Shown here: one piece after another, positions 1 to 9,038 of the stretch
Layout: every line of letters begins with the position of its first letter
How positions within the stretch are numbered: position 1 is the stretch's first letter
NCBI GenBank assembly: GCA_965220265.1
Contig: CBDCPM010000004.1
Span: forward strand, 1,860,001-1,924,000
Direction of reading: 5' to 3'
Length of the DNA: 64,000 nucleotides
Origin: Bin87 sp965220265
GTDB taxonomy: Bacteria > Chloroflexota > Dehalococcoidia > Lucifugimonadales > UBA3495
Program-made: the position numbers and the translations under genes
The notes under the pieces: model-generated
Databases searched by the model: none
What the model saw: the letters and a program-made list of their open reading frames with translations, nothing else
Told to the model about the DNA's origin: nothing

Positions 1-446
1 TAAAAAGAGGGAAGGCGGGCCAGTCGGCGTAGCATGAGGCCGGTCATGGAGATGTAGATCCAGGTTTCCGTGGTTTCGCACAATGCCTCGTAGTCCTTGC
101 TCAATCGCCGCTGTCGGTTCAGCCAACCGAAGGTGCGTTCCACTACCCAACGCCGGGGCAGCACCTGGAAGGTGTGTTGCTGTGCTGGACGGCGCACCAG
201 TTCCAATCTCCAACCGGCCACCGTCTGGGCCCACGCCACCAGTTTGCCGCCGTACGCGCCGTCGGCCCAGATCAATTGTAGCCGAGGGAAGCGGCCCATC
301 AAACGCCGTAATACCAACCGCGCGCCGTCTCGGTCCTGAATGTCAGCCGGATGCACCGCCACCGCCAGCAGCAGTCCCAGGGTATCTACTACGATATGGC
401 GTTTGCGTCCCTTCACCTTCTTGCCCGCGTCGTAGCCTCTGGGCCC
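1..446 (-). CDS. IS5-family transposase, OrfB (C-terminal half), partial
   Basis: Reading in the -1 frame from about 446 gives GPRGYDAGKKVKGRKRHIVV, then a DTLGLLLAVAVHPADIQDRD block, ADGAYGGKL with the second catalytic Asp, and RRWVVERTFGWLNRQRRLSKDYE with the catalytic Glu. This is the DDE_Tnp_1 half of an IS5 transposase. The stop codon (TAG inferred) straddles the window start. No start codon of its own is needed if it is made as a frameshift fusion with the upstream half. Confidence 0.75.
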
Positions 447-793
447 CCTTTTTCCGTGGTCTTTACCGACTGGCTGTCGATGATGGCCGCGCTGGGGCTG
501 GTCTCCCGGCCCTGAGCCGGCCGCAGCATGGCGTGCAGCGTGTCGTGGGCCCGCTGCCAAGTTCCGTCCCGACGCCAGGTGCGGAAGTAATGGAACACAA
601 TGCGCCACGGCGGCAGGTCATGGGGCCGCATCCTCCAGGAGCAGCCGGTGCGCAGCACGTAGCGGATGGCGTTGACGATCTCCCGTCTCGGGTAGGTGAT
701 CGGCCGACCGCCCGGCTTGGGCGGAGGTAACAGGGGTTCGAACAGTTGCCATTCTCGGTCGCTGAGGTCGCTGGGATAAGCTGGTCGTTCCAT
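413..793 (-). CDS. IS5-family transposase, OrfA (N-terminal half)
   Basis: This 126-residue reading frame carries the DUF4096-type N-terminal region of IS5 transposases: a segment starting SDREWQLFEPLLPPP, then IRYVLRTGCSWRMRPHDLPPW, and the first catalytic aspartate region (AAIIDSQSVKTT). The frame ends shortly after an A5G5 run at 444-453. The rest of the transposase continues in the -1 frame, so the two halves are probably joined by -1 frameshifting or have been split by an indel. Together they form a complete DDE transposase apart from the window edge. Confidence 0.85.
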   Translation of the reverse strand: MERPAYPSDLSDREWQLFEPLLPPPKPGGRPITYPRREIVNAIRYVLRTGCSWRMRPHDLPPWRIVFHYFRTWRRDGTWQRAHDTLHAMLRPAQGRETSPSAAIIDSQSVKTTEKGGPEATTRARR

Positions 794-1171
794 ACCCCCA
801 CACTACGACCAACTCCTCCCTCTCTGCCTTCATGCGTCCAGACCAATTGGACCCTTTTTAGACACCCTCTTATAATTCATCTAACTTTTGTGCAAAGTCC
901 AGGCAAGAGAGAACATGATCCACCTCCAAGCCGAGACACAAGGGCGGGGAACGTTCCAAAACGCACTGCCGTACGTAATGGTTGTTGGGCGAACCAATCT
1001 TGGTATCAAAACGGTTCAGCAAGGCAGTTATGGCCTGCAGTCGTAACCGTTATTATGCGGACCAAATGAGGTGTCAGTTGCTTGTGCCGCAGCTTTTCCA
1101 AACTAAAGCCAAGGTGAAACACGCAGAGTGTTGGGGTAGGATAGGGGTGGCTGACATGGCCAGAAAAGACT

Positions 1172-1320
1172 AAACTAAAGCCAAGGTGGGATGTACATTT
1201 AAGTGGCGATGATGATCAGCTGGGTTAAGCCCGTGAATCCTTCTCATCCGTACTTGGGGAACGACCCGGCTCCATCGTTTGACCTCCCACCATCTGCGCA
1301 TTTCACCTTGGCTTTAGTTT
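1172..1320. repeat. Possible 149-bp MITE formed by IS630-type ends
   Basis: The segment starts with AAACTAAAGCCAAGGTGGGA and ends with the inverted copy TTTCACCTTGGCTTTAGTTT, and encodes nothing. It sits at the left side of the IS630-type element that bears the same repeats. It could be a non-autonomous derivative or the remnant of a second element whose body was lost. Confidence 0.5.
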
Positions 1321-1338
1321 GGGAAATCCGAGTCGGGG

Positions 1339-2382
1339 TTGTTGGTGAGCATACAGAAGATGAGAGCGCTGCTGGAGCGGCGGCGGATCTGTCTGGCGAC
1401 GACGCCCCGGGAGCACTGGCACCCGGTGTGGCTGCTGGCCCAAGGTTGGACCGCCGCAGCGGTAGCCGAGGCATTGGGGAGGGATGCTCACACCATCGGC
1501 CGATGGGCGGTGGCCACCTCCGCAGGAGGTCCCAAAGCGCTGGTCTTTGAACAGAGTGGGGGTTCATCCACTCTGTACTGGGAGCAACGGGCCGAGTTGA
1601 AGGCGGCGGTGCAGGGGTCGCCATCGCAAGTCTGTATTGACCTATACAACTGGAACTGGAAGGTGGTGCGCCGGTTTGTGCATGAACGCTTCGGGTTGGC
1701 GCTGAGCCGGAGCAGTTGCCTGAACTACCTGCATAGGTTGGGGTTTCTGCTGACCAGATCCCTTGACCAATCACCCAAGAAGCGGTTGGTCAAGGCGGAC
1801 CCGGCGCAGCGGGAGGCCTTTGTGGCGGAGTATGCTGCGCTGAGGGCGGCGGCCCGACGGACTGGGGCCAAGATATTCTTCGCTGATGAGGCCCACTTCC
1901 AGGCGGATGGGGATCTGCGGGGCGAGTGGGTGCTGAAGGGAGAACCGGCCCTGGTGGACTCCAACAGCCCGCGCCGAGGCCAGAAGGAACGTTACCCCGT
2001 ACTTGATACGGGGCCAGCTACTACTCGGCGGTGTGTCTGGAGACCGGAGAGGTGGAGGTGATGGAACTGGCGGGCAACAGCAACTCTGCCACCTCGGCCG
2101 CCTTCTTGCGGCAACTGCGGGCGCGGCATTACGAACCGCTACCGTGATTTGGGACAATTCACCAGCCCATCGTGGCGACGCGCTGCGGGCTCACTTGGCC
2201 ACGCCCGACTTGAACCTGCGCTTGGTGAACCTGCCCAGCTACAGCCCGGACTACACGCCGACGAGGCCATCTGGGGTTGGGTGCGCCAGGAGGTGACCGC
2301 CAACCCGTGCCTGGGCACCCGTGCCGCGGTGCAGGAGAAGGTGGGCGACTTTTTCGCCCGCCTGTTCAGCCGTCGGGAGTAA
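1339..2382 (+). pseudogene. IS630-type transposase, frameshifted at least three times
   Basis: The N-terminal part has a helix-turn-helix region (AQGWTAAAVAEALGRDAHTIGRW), followed by FFADEAHFQADGDLRGEW with the first catalytic Asp. The protein then changes frame near 2010 (continuing SYYSAVCLETGEVEVMELAG), again near 2144 (TVIWDNSPAHRGDALRAHL, second Asp) and again near 2255 (DYTPDEAIWGWVRQEV, terminal catalytic region) before stopping at 2382. Three frame changes in one gene make a functional product unlikely. The family assignment rests on the D...DNSPAH...DYxP(D/E) order typical of IS630 DDE enzymes. Confidence 0.8.
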
Positions 2383-2564
2383 GCCAAACGGCGTTGCCAA
2401 ACCGTGCTTCAGGCTAGCGCAGCAGAACTGATTGGCAACGTCCAAGCTGATCTTTGCCGCTCTGCAAATGTAGGTTTCACTTTGGCTTAAGTTTATAAGC
2501 CGTGCCATGGCATCATCACGGCATAGGACCGATAATATTCGGATGTCAGGGGAATTCGATCATT

Positions 2565-3767
2565 ATGTTCTGGATACGTTTTACGGGATCGGTATGGGTG
2601 GTCTTTTTCCTCCTGGTACTCGTTTACGAGAATATTCTGCTTCCTTCAGGCCTCGTTCAGACCAGGCTCGGTCTTGGTGATCCGATCGCTGGACTAGGAG
2701 CGGTTTGGATCGCCATTCTAGCAATACCAGGGGTACTGCTCGTCTGGCTGGGAAGAGTAGGCAATCCGACGCTGCAAAGGTTCCTTGAGAACCTGGTAAA
2801 CGACCTTGAGAGTACTGGCAGGAATATCGAGAGAAGTGCGGCGGAACGGGACCGTGATTTTGCGGATCCGTTTGCAGGGAATTCGGCAGACGCCTCCGCC
2901 CGTTTAGACAGGAATGTTCGGAGAAGCACGGCGACAAGAGACCGCGATACCTGGGACCGGCTTCTGGAGACCCGTCCACCGTTGGATATGAAAGTCATAG
3001 AGGATAAAGACGGGCGATTCTCCGTAGAGGTCCCCGCAAATTGGGACGTAATAGCATCCATTCCCGAAGATGATTTTTTCCACGCCAGCAATAATGATGG
3101 ACTTGGGCTTGTCACGGTGGACACGGATAACTTTGCGAATGTGGACGAGGATGTGACAATGTTGACAGGGTACGCCGACTTTCTCGCGGCCCAGCATCCT
3201 GACGGTGATGAGGACGTAGACCGGAAGACAGTGATAACCCCTCAGGGGTTGACGGCTATGCGGATCGAAACACGTAAAGATCACTCCGGGATGTTCTGGT
3301 CCGGTTCGTTCCAGTTGGTATACCTTTCCAACGACTTGATGGGCATTTGGATAGACTATTCTTTTACAGGGAACGAGGGAAAGATCAGGCCGCTGGCTGA
3401 GTACTCATTCAGCACGTTCAGGGACAACCTCGCATCGAACGTACCGCAGGACCCCCCGCCGCTGACGATGAAAGTTATAGAGGATAAAGATGGGCGGTTC
3501 TCCATAGAAGTCCCAGCAAACTGGTATGAACCATTTTCATTCGCCGAATACGACTATGTAATGCTAGATAATCCAGGTGACTTTGGTATGGTTGTTATCG
3601 ACAAGCATGACTTTGGAGATCTAGAAGAAGACGTGACGACGTTGGCGGAATACGCCGATTATTGCGCGTCCGAGATGTTTGAGGGCGAAGAAGAGATATC
3701 TAGGGAGCCAATACTGACTTCACAGGGGTTGACGGCGTTGCGTATAGAAACCGTTGGTGCTAGTTAA
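2565..3767 (+). pseudogene. Membrane protein with two tandem copies of an unknown domain, C-terminus truncated by IS982
   Basis: I do not recognise the family. The protein starts with two hydrophobic segments (about residues 4-22 and 40-60). A charged linker follows with repeats of the type ERSAAERDRDFAD and VRRSTATRDRDTWD. Two copies of a roughly 130-residue domain come next, both opening with MKVIEDKDGRFS(V/I)EVPANW and both ending in (I/L)T(P/S)QGLTA(M/L)RIET. The second copy stops after RIETVGAS*, where the last codons come from the IS982 terminal repeat at 3749. The start at 2565 is preceded by AGGGGA; the ORF can be extended upstream to 2502. The domain may bind the cell surface or act as a sensor; this is inference only. 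Confidence 0.7.
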
Positions 3768-4643
3768 TATCAGAGGACGAATTAGGCAATGGAGCGATGG
3801 ATGCGTCCGTTTTCGTCCGGTTCCAGTCCATGCCACTGCACCAGTAGGTTGAAGGCGGCCATCAGGTAACTCAGATGCGCCTCAAATCCTCGCCAGGTGT
3901 TATGACGCATCTCCTTGCTGCCCCACACCGTGGTCATCATGGAGAAGGTGGTTTCCACGATCATCCGCACGTTCCATTGGCCGCGACGACACAGTTTCAC
4001 GTTGTCTGGGTCGCCTTTGGCGCGGTGAAAGCCGGTGTCAGTCAGTATGATCATCTGGCCGTCGTAGCAGGCCAACAAGGGTAAGAACCGCTGGTCGTGG
4101 ACGTTGGCAGTGGCGCAGTCCCAATCCACAATCAGCCCCAATTTGTTGAGCACGACGCAGAGTTTGCCGCCCCGGACCCAGCGCTGATTGGACTTGCCTC
4201 GCTGGCCCACCTGATGGAGCTGACGCCCCGCCCTTACCGGATGGCCCAGTTCGACGCCATAGCTGTCGGCCACGCCCAGGATGGTGGGCTGAGCCAGGAA
4301 ATAGCCGGTCCAGCAGGCTTTGGCTTCCAGGCGGCGGAAGAGGCGGGTGCGCTGGGGGAGTTTGGGAAAGAGATCTCCATAGTTGTGCCTGAGCCAGTCG
4401 TAAAAGGCGCGGCGGCTGACGCCCTTGACGGCGTAGAGCACTCCGATGGTGACCACTTCGCCCCGGGAGAGCACGGCTTGGGGATGCTGGGGCAATCGGG
4501 GCAAAGCGTCGTCTATCTGGCAGTAGAGTTCGGTGATAAAATCGGCGATGTTCACAGGGCTCCTCCGCTGTAGAGCGGATCAACTTACAGCATAAGGAAC
4601 CCGGTGGCATTTTCAATATCATCTCAAACTAGCACCAACGGTT
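3749..4643 (-). mobile_element. IS982-family insertion sequence
   Basis: The element is about 895 bp and is bounded by perfect 17-bp inverted repeats (AACCGTTGGTGCTAGTT at 3749-3765 and its complement at 4627-4643). It carries one uninterrupted transposase. It has inserted in the second domain copy of the upstream membrane protein gene. No clear target duplication is visible in the flanks. Confidence 0.85.
3782..4555 (-). CDS. IS982-family transposase
   Basis: A 257-residue intact reading frame. Recognisable blocks are the N-terminal region with EVVTIGVLYAVKGVSRRAFYDWL, a VADSYGVELG segment, LGLIVDWDCATANVHDQRFL, LTDTGFHRAKGDPDN (catalytic Asp region) and RMIVETTFSMMTTVWG (catalytic Glu). 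Length is normal to slightly short for IS982. It is the only DDE transposase gene in the first 9 kb that lacks a frameshift, so the copy may be recent and active. Confidence 0.85.
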   Translation of the reverse strand: MNIADFITELYCQIDDALPRLPQHPQAVLSRGEVVTIGVLYAVKGVSRRAFYDWLRHNYGDLFPKLPQRTRLFRRLEAKACWTGYFLAQPTILGVADSYGVELGHPVRAGRQLHQVGQRGKSNQRWVRGGKLCVVLNKLGLIVDWDCATANVHDQRFLPLLACYDGQMIILTDTGFHRAKGDPDNVKLCRRGQWNVRMIVETTFSMMTTVWGSKEMRHNTWRGFEAHLSYLMAAFNLLVQWHGLEPDENGRIHRSIA

Positions 4644-4734
4644 ACCAGTAGTTCAGTTCAATTGTATTCAGGCCCGTCCTGATTGTAAAAAGATCCAGTT
4701 TTCGAGTCGTCCTGTTCACCATCACCAAACTCAG

Positions 4735-5235
4735 TCACTTACCCTGCAATCCTCGCAGGTATGCGATGTGCCCCACGTGCTGGTACATCTCGCCGATGAT
4801 CTGCCGGAACATCGCGCCCAGCGACATTTCGGGCCGCCGCTCACGGGGCACGGTCTCCATGTCCTCCGGAGTCAGCGTGTCTAGATAGGCCAACGTCGCC
4901 TGCCGCACCGCCGCCCGGTACCTGAGAAACTCGGCTAGGTCGACGCGCGGGAAATTGTTCACCTGCTCGGCAGTGTGGCCAAACCCGTTGTCCCGAGTGG
5001 GCAGTCCGAACTTTTCGTGCCAGCCTTCGGTTTCCCACAGTTCGGTCTGGAACTGGGCGAAGAACTGGATCCACATGTCCTCGACCCGAACCATGTGCCA
5101 GAGGATCCACCCGATGGAGTTGGCGTCGGCCGCCGGTTGCCAGGCAAGTTCGTCCTTACCCAACCCGTCCAGGCCGTCCATGAGGAAGCCATTTTCCTTG
5201 TCGAGAGCGTCAACGATGAATTCGTTGAGAGTCAT
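4735..5235 (-). CDS. DinB/DUF664-like four-helix protein
   Basis: A 166-residue soluble protein that fits the DinB/YfiT metal-binding four-helix-bundle superfamily. The family hallmark histidines are visible in SIGWILWHMVRVEDMW (around residue 47) and EMYQHVGHIAYLRGLQG near the C-terminus. Members bind a divalent metal and many act as thiol-dependent transferases or have no known substrate. It is the last of three minus-strand genes, 19 bp after the ferritin frame, so all three may be co-transcribed. Substrate cannot be predicted. Confidence 0.75.
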   Translation of the reverse strand: MTLNEFIVDALDKENGFLMDGLDGLGKDELAWQPAADANSIGWILWHMVRVEDMWIQFFAQFQTELWETEGWHEKFGLPTRDNGFGHTAEQVNNFPRVDLAEFLRYRAAVRQATLAYLDTLTPEDMETVPRERRPEMSLGAMFRQIIGEMYQHVGHIAYLRGLQGK

Positions 5236-5254
5236 TGCACGACCTCCATGGTGA

Positions 5255-5764
5255 TCAAGCGGCGGCAGGCGCCGGGGTGCGAGCTGCCATCTCCCGGTCC
5301 AGCAACAGTAGCGCGTCGCTGCGTCCTGCCACTTTGTTCAGCGAAGCAATCACGTCACGGGCCGTTTTCTCTTCTTCGACCTGCTCGTTCACAAACCATT
5401 GCAGCATCACCTGGCTGGCGAAATCTGCAGATTCGGCAGCCACGGCATAGAGCTGATTGATCAACTGAGAGACCTGCTGCTAATGCTGAAGGGTTTGCCG
5501 CATCACGTCTTCTACGGAATCGAACTCTATCGGCGGCTGCTCAATGGGCAGCAACGTGACCCGTCCGTCCCGGTCCTCCAGGTAGGTCATCAGACGCATG
5601 GCGTGGTCGTACTCTTCCTGGCTCTGAATGCGCATCCAGTGAGCGAACCCGGGCAGGTCGATGGAGTCACAGTAGGTGGACATGGACAGGTAAAGATACG
5701 AAGAGTAGAACTCGGCGTTGATGTGGCGATTGAACGCCTCCTGCAGGGCGGTGCTGACGGCCAT
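5255..5764 (-). pseudogene. Ferritin (FtnA-like) interrupted by an in-frame TAG at codon 95
   Basis: The gene encodes a non-haem ferritin of 169 codons. Ferroxidase-site residues are visible at E18 (INAEFYSS), E51 and H54 (QEEYDHA), and E127/Q128/E131 (FVNEQVEEEK). Reading stops at an amber codon at 5480-5482, then resumes in the same frame with QQVSQLINQLYAVAAESADF. By alignment to E. coli FtnA (YKHEQLITQKIN) the stop replaces the Glu94 metal ligand, a one-base GAG to TAG change. Without readthrough only the first 94 residues are made. A sequencing error cannot be excluded. Intact ferritin would store iron in the cytoplasm. Confidence 0.85.
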
Positions 5765-5822
5765 GTTGGTACTCCCCGTGCCAATCCGGTGGGCGATGAA
5801 ATCCTGGTTGTTACGCCGGCGC

Positions 5823-6617
5823 TCAGTCGTGGAGGAAGCCCAGCACCGCGTCGAAGAACGCCTCGGGCCGTTCCAGCTGCGGGATGTGGCCGCATTCCGG
5901 GATCACGCTCAGCGTGGCATTAGGCAGCAGGTCGCGAAATGCCTCTCCGTATTCCGGGGGAATTACCCGGTCGGAGTCTCCCCAGACGATCAGGGTGGGC
6001 ATCACGATGCGATGGGCCCGCTTGGTGAGCCCTCGTTCCGGTATCGGCCAGGTGAACTTGGCCACCGACTGTAGGGTCTGGATGCGGTCCAGCGTGTATT
6101 CCAACCTGGCTTCGGGCTCAGTGGGTTGTGCGACGTAGGCGTGGGCCAACTCTCCTTCCGGGTCGTGCCACAGCATCTCGCGCCGCTGGTCCGGTGTCAG
6201 GATGAAAAAGTCTGCAACCGGTGTGTCCTCCAGCCACAAACCCAACGAGTTCACCAGTACCAATCGGGAGATGCGGTCCGGGCGATGGGCCGCCAGTTCG
6301 GCGGCGCAGAACCCCCCGTACGAATGCCCGATCAGGTGGCATTGCTCGATCCCCAATGCGTCCAGAAACTCTTCGAAGAACTGCACCAGGTCCCAGAGGT
6401 CGTCCATATGGTTCAGCCCCGTGGATTTGGCGACACCGGGGTGCGCCGGAGCAAATACGTGGTAGTCCTGGGCCAGGCGGTCAAGAAAATCCGGCCATCC
6501 TACATATCCGCCCGCACCGTGCAGGTAAACCACGGGATCGCCGGAGCCGCCTTCGGCGACCTGGACGTTGAACATGCCGCCGCGAACGGGCACCATGCGC
6601 TCAGTGTGAGCAACCAT
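5823..6617 (-). CDS. Alpha/beta-fold hydrolase
   Basis: A 264-residue single-domain alpha/beta hydrolase. The oxyanion region is YLHGAGG (residues 31-37). The nucleophile elbow is GHSYGG with Ser99, the acid is in VWGDSDRVIPP (Asp214 or Asp216) and the base is His244 in ECGHIPQLERP. There is no signal peptide, so it is cytoplasmic. It leads a three-gene minus-strand group with the ferritin and the DinB-like gene and diverges from sucCD. The MhpC-like pattern suggests a small ester or C-C bond substrate, but this is not determinable. Confidence 0.85.
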   Translation of the reverse strand: MVAHTERMVPVRGGMFNVQVAEGGSGDPVVYLHGAGGYVGWPDFLDRLAQDYHVFAPAHPGVAKSTGLNHMDDLWDLVQFFEEFLDALGIEQCHLIGHSYGGFCAAELAAHRPDRISRLVLVNSLGLWLEDTPVADFFILTPDQRREMLWHDPEGELAHAYVAQPTEPEARLEYTLDRIQTLQSVAKFTWPIPERGLTKRAHRIVMPTLIVWGDSDRVIPPEYGEAFRDLLPNATLSVIPECGHIPQLERPEAFFDAVLGFLHD

Positions 6618-6847
6618 CGGTGAAACACCTCAAAACAATGAAGACTGCGGAGACATTCGGAGAGATATTATGAAAGACGCCCCTCGGCTCGGGACACCGT
6701 CCCGTCTCCCGAATATGGCCCCGGTAATACGATACCATAACCGCCCGCATGGTACTCCGGCGCCCCCGATGGTCGACGATCCACGGCAAGTTCAAGGTCC
6801 GTTGCGCGTTGACGCCTACCGAGACTTGCGGCACAATGACTCGCGCG

Positions 6848-8011
6848 ATGAAACTCCACGAGTATCAAGCCAAGGCAATTTTTGCCCGCTACGGTATTGC
6901 GGTTCCCAATGGTAGCCTGGCCCACACTGCGGATGAAGCGGCCGAAGCGGCCGTGTCCTATGGAGGTAGGGCCGCCGTCAAGGCCCAGGTACACGCCGGT
7001 GGGCGTGGATTGGCTGGCGGCGTCAAAGTTGTGAACAGCCCCGATGAAGCAAGACGTTTTGCCGCTGGGCTGCTGGGTTCCCGTCTTGTTACTAATCAGA
7101 CCGATGCGAGCGGAGTCCCGGTGGACTCAGTCCTGGTTGAAGAGTCGGCTGACATCCGCACAGAAATGTACGTGGCGGTGACCATGGACCGCGATCACCG
7201 GGGGGCGGTGATGATCGCCAGCGCCGGCGGTGGCACGTCCATCGAGCAACTGGCAGCAGAGGATCCGGGCGCCATCGTCACCGAGACGGTCGAGCCCGCC
7301 CTGGGACTAATGCCGTACCAGTGCCGGAGGGTGGCGACACGTCTGGGACTGAGCGGGTCAACGTTGCGCGACGCAGCGGGCGTGCTCTCTGCCCTATATC
7401 GCATCTTTGTTGAAAACGATTGCTCGCTGGTTGAAGTCAATCCGTTGATAGTCACCGGAGACGGTTCGATCATGGCGCTCGACGCCAAAATGGACGTTGA
7501 GGACGACGCGCTTTTCCGGCACGCGGACCTGCAGGACTTGCGCGACCGAAACCAAGAAGACCCGCTTGAAGCGGAAGCGGCTGACGGCGAAATTGCCTAC
7601 GTAAGCCTCGACGGCTCCGTGGGTTGCCTGGTGAATGGGGCGGGCCTGGCTATGGCGACTCTGGACGTGGCCAATGCAGCCGGCGCGGCTCCCGCCAACT
7701 TCCTGGACGTCGGAGGCGGGGCCACCGACGAAAAGGTGGCGCAAGCGGTAGGAATCATACTGTCCGACCCCAAGGTGGATCGGGTGTTGGTCAACGTGTT
7801 CGGCGGCATCCTGCGCTGTGACGTAGCGGCCCGCGGCATTGTGATCGCCTACGACCGGCTACAGGCCAAACAGCCATTGGTGGTCCGAATGTTGGGGACC
7901 AACCTGGAAGAAGGCAAGTCGATCCTCGCCGCGTCGGGTCTCAACGTGACTTTCGCCGACACGTTGACTGAGGTGACGGCGGCTCTTTCCGGTTCACGGG
8001 CGGGCGCGTAG
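6848..8011 (+). CDS. sucC: Succinyl-CoA synthetase (ADP-forming) beta subunit
   Basis: This 387-residue protein forms the beta subunit of succinate-CoA ligase, which couples succinyl-CoA and succinate to ADP or GDP phosphorylation in the TCA cycle. The start at 6848 gives the canonical MKLHEYQAKAIFARYGI; an in-frame ATG lies 12 bases upstream. Visible features are the ATP-grasp segment KAQVHAGGRGLAGGVKVV, ending in the family-typical GGATDEKVAQAV and NVFGGILRCDVAARGIV, the phosphohistidine loop region. Length matches the family (388 in E. coli). sucD follows after four bases. Confidence 0.95.
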   Translation: MKLHEYQAKAIFARYGIAVPNGSLAHTADEAAEAAVSYGGRAAVKAQVHAGGRGLAGGVKVVNSPDEARRFAAGLLGSRLVTNQTDASGVPVDSVLVEESADIRTEMYVAVTMDRDHRGAVMIASAGGGTSIEQLAAEDPGAIVTETVEPALGLMPYQCRRVATRLGLSGSTLRDAAGVLSALYRIFVENDCSLVEVNPLIVTGDGSIMALDAKMDVEDDALFRHADLQDLRDRNQEDPLEAEAADGEIAYVSLDGSVGCLVNGAGLAMATLDVANAAGAAPANFLDVGGGATDEKVAQAVGIILSDPKVDRVLVNVFGGILRCDVAARGIVIAYDRLQAKQPLVVRMLGTNLEEGKSILAASGLNVTFADTLTEVTAALSGSRAGA

Positions 8012-8015
8012 ACTC

Positions 8016-8912
8016 ATGGGGATCCTTCTCAACGAACAATCCAGGGTGATGGTGCAAGGCATCACGGGACGGGAAGGTAGTTTTCACGCTCGGGCATGCA
8101 AGGAGTACGGGACGCAGTTGGTGGCCGGCGTGACGCCGGGCCGCGGCGGCCAATTGTTCGACGATTCGGTTCCCGTGTTTGATTCGGTCGGCGAGGCTGT
8201 AGACGCCACCCAGACCAACGTGTCGCTCATATTCGTGCCCCCGCCCTTCGCTGCGGACGCCATTGCGGAATCGGTAGACGCTGAGATCCCGCTGATCGCC
8301 TGCATCACCGAAGGAATACCGGTTCATGACATGGTGAGCCTGTATCGGTACGTTAAAGCGAACCCGGTTCGCCTGATCGGGCCCAATTGCCCGGGGATGA
8401 TAAACCCTGGAGAGCGCTGCAAAGTGGGCATCATGCCCGGCAACATTCATATGCCTGGCAGGGTGGGCGTTGTTTCTCGCAGCGGTACTTTGACCTACGA
8501 GGCGGTCGGCCAGTTGACGGCAGAGGGAATAGGCCAATCTTCGTGCGTCGGAATCGGCGGCGACCCGATAATCGGCAGCAGTTTCGTCGACATCTTGCGG
8601 CTCTACAACGACGATCCGGATACTGACCTCGTGGTGGTCATCGGGGAGATCGGCGGCAACATGGAGCAGGAAGCCGCCGAATACATCGGTTCAGCCGAGT
8701 TCACGAAACCGATCTGCTCTTTGATCGTGGGGGCAACAGCCCCGTCCGGCAAACGTATGGGCCATGCCGGAGCAATCATCACCGGTGAATCGGCCACCGC
8801 CGAATCGAAAATCCGCGCGCTGGAACGGGCCGGCGCACGTATCATCCCCACACCGGCGGATATCGGCGATACTGTGGCACAAGCACTCTCCGAGAGCGGA
8901 CTCCGCGCATAG
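8016..8912 (+). CDS. sucD: Succinyl-CoA synthetase alpha subunit
   Basis: This 298-residue protein is the CoA-binding, phosphorylated subunit partner of SucC. The N-terminal CoA-binding Rossmann domain contains VQGITGREGSFHARACKEYGT, and IGPNCPGMINPGE lies in the middle. The catalytic phosphohistidine is His250 in GKRMGHAGAIITGESATAESK. It starts four bases after the sucC stop, so the two are translated from one message. Length and motifs are complete. Confidence 0.95.
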   Translation: MGILLNEQSRVMVQGITGREGSFHARACKEYGTQLVAGVTPGRGGQLFDDSVPVFDSVGEAVDATQTNVSLIFVPPPFAADAIAESVDAEIPLIACITEGIPVHDMVSLYRYVKANPVRLIGPNCPGMINPGERCKVGIMPGNIHMPGRVGVVSRSGTLTYEAVGQLTAEGIGQSSCVGIGGDPIIGSSFVDILRLYNDDPDTDLVVVIGEIGGNMEQEAAEYIGSAEFTKPICSLIVGATAPSGKRMGHAGAIITGESATAESKIRALERAGARIIPTPADIGDTVAQALSESGLRA

Positions 8913-9038
8913 TTATGGCAGCCGCAGTGCATCGCGTCACGTCGCGGTGGGTCCACGCAAAGATCAGGGCGTACTCAATCGGCCGAACGGCCCCCGAACG
9001 AACTGCCGATCTCGTGAACCCGCGACACTGGGGTGTTT

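Larger units (their letters stand above)
1..870 (-). mobile_element. IS5-family insertion sequence, left end cut by window edge
   Basis: This element encodes a two-frame IS5-type transposase on the minus strand. The right terminal repeat lies at about 851-870, read on the minus strand as AGAGGGTGTCTAAAAAGGGT. The first bases of the window (TAAAAAGAGGG) match the inner part of that repeat, so the opposite terminal repeat starts only about 10 bases outside the window. The target duplication cannot be checked because one flank is missing. Confidence 0.8.
1100..2494 (+). mobile_element. IS630-type element, decayed, with an extra internal end
   Basis: Terminal repeats are AAACTAAAGCCAAGGTGAAA at 1100 and its imperfect inverse at 2474-2494 (18 of 21 match). 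A further copy in the left orientation lies at 1172-1191, flanked by TA at 1171-1172. A copy in the right-end orientation lies at 1300-1320, just before the transposase. The TA dinucleotide beside both 1172 and 2494 fits IS630/Tc1 targeting, so the true left end may be 1172 rather than 1100. Confidence 0.65.

Noticed and set aside
3749..3770. IS982 terminal repeat as a transcription terminator hairpin
   Set aside because: The pairing partner is 860 bases away at the other IS end, so it is a terminal inverted repeat rather than a local stem.
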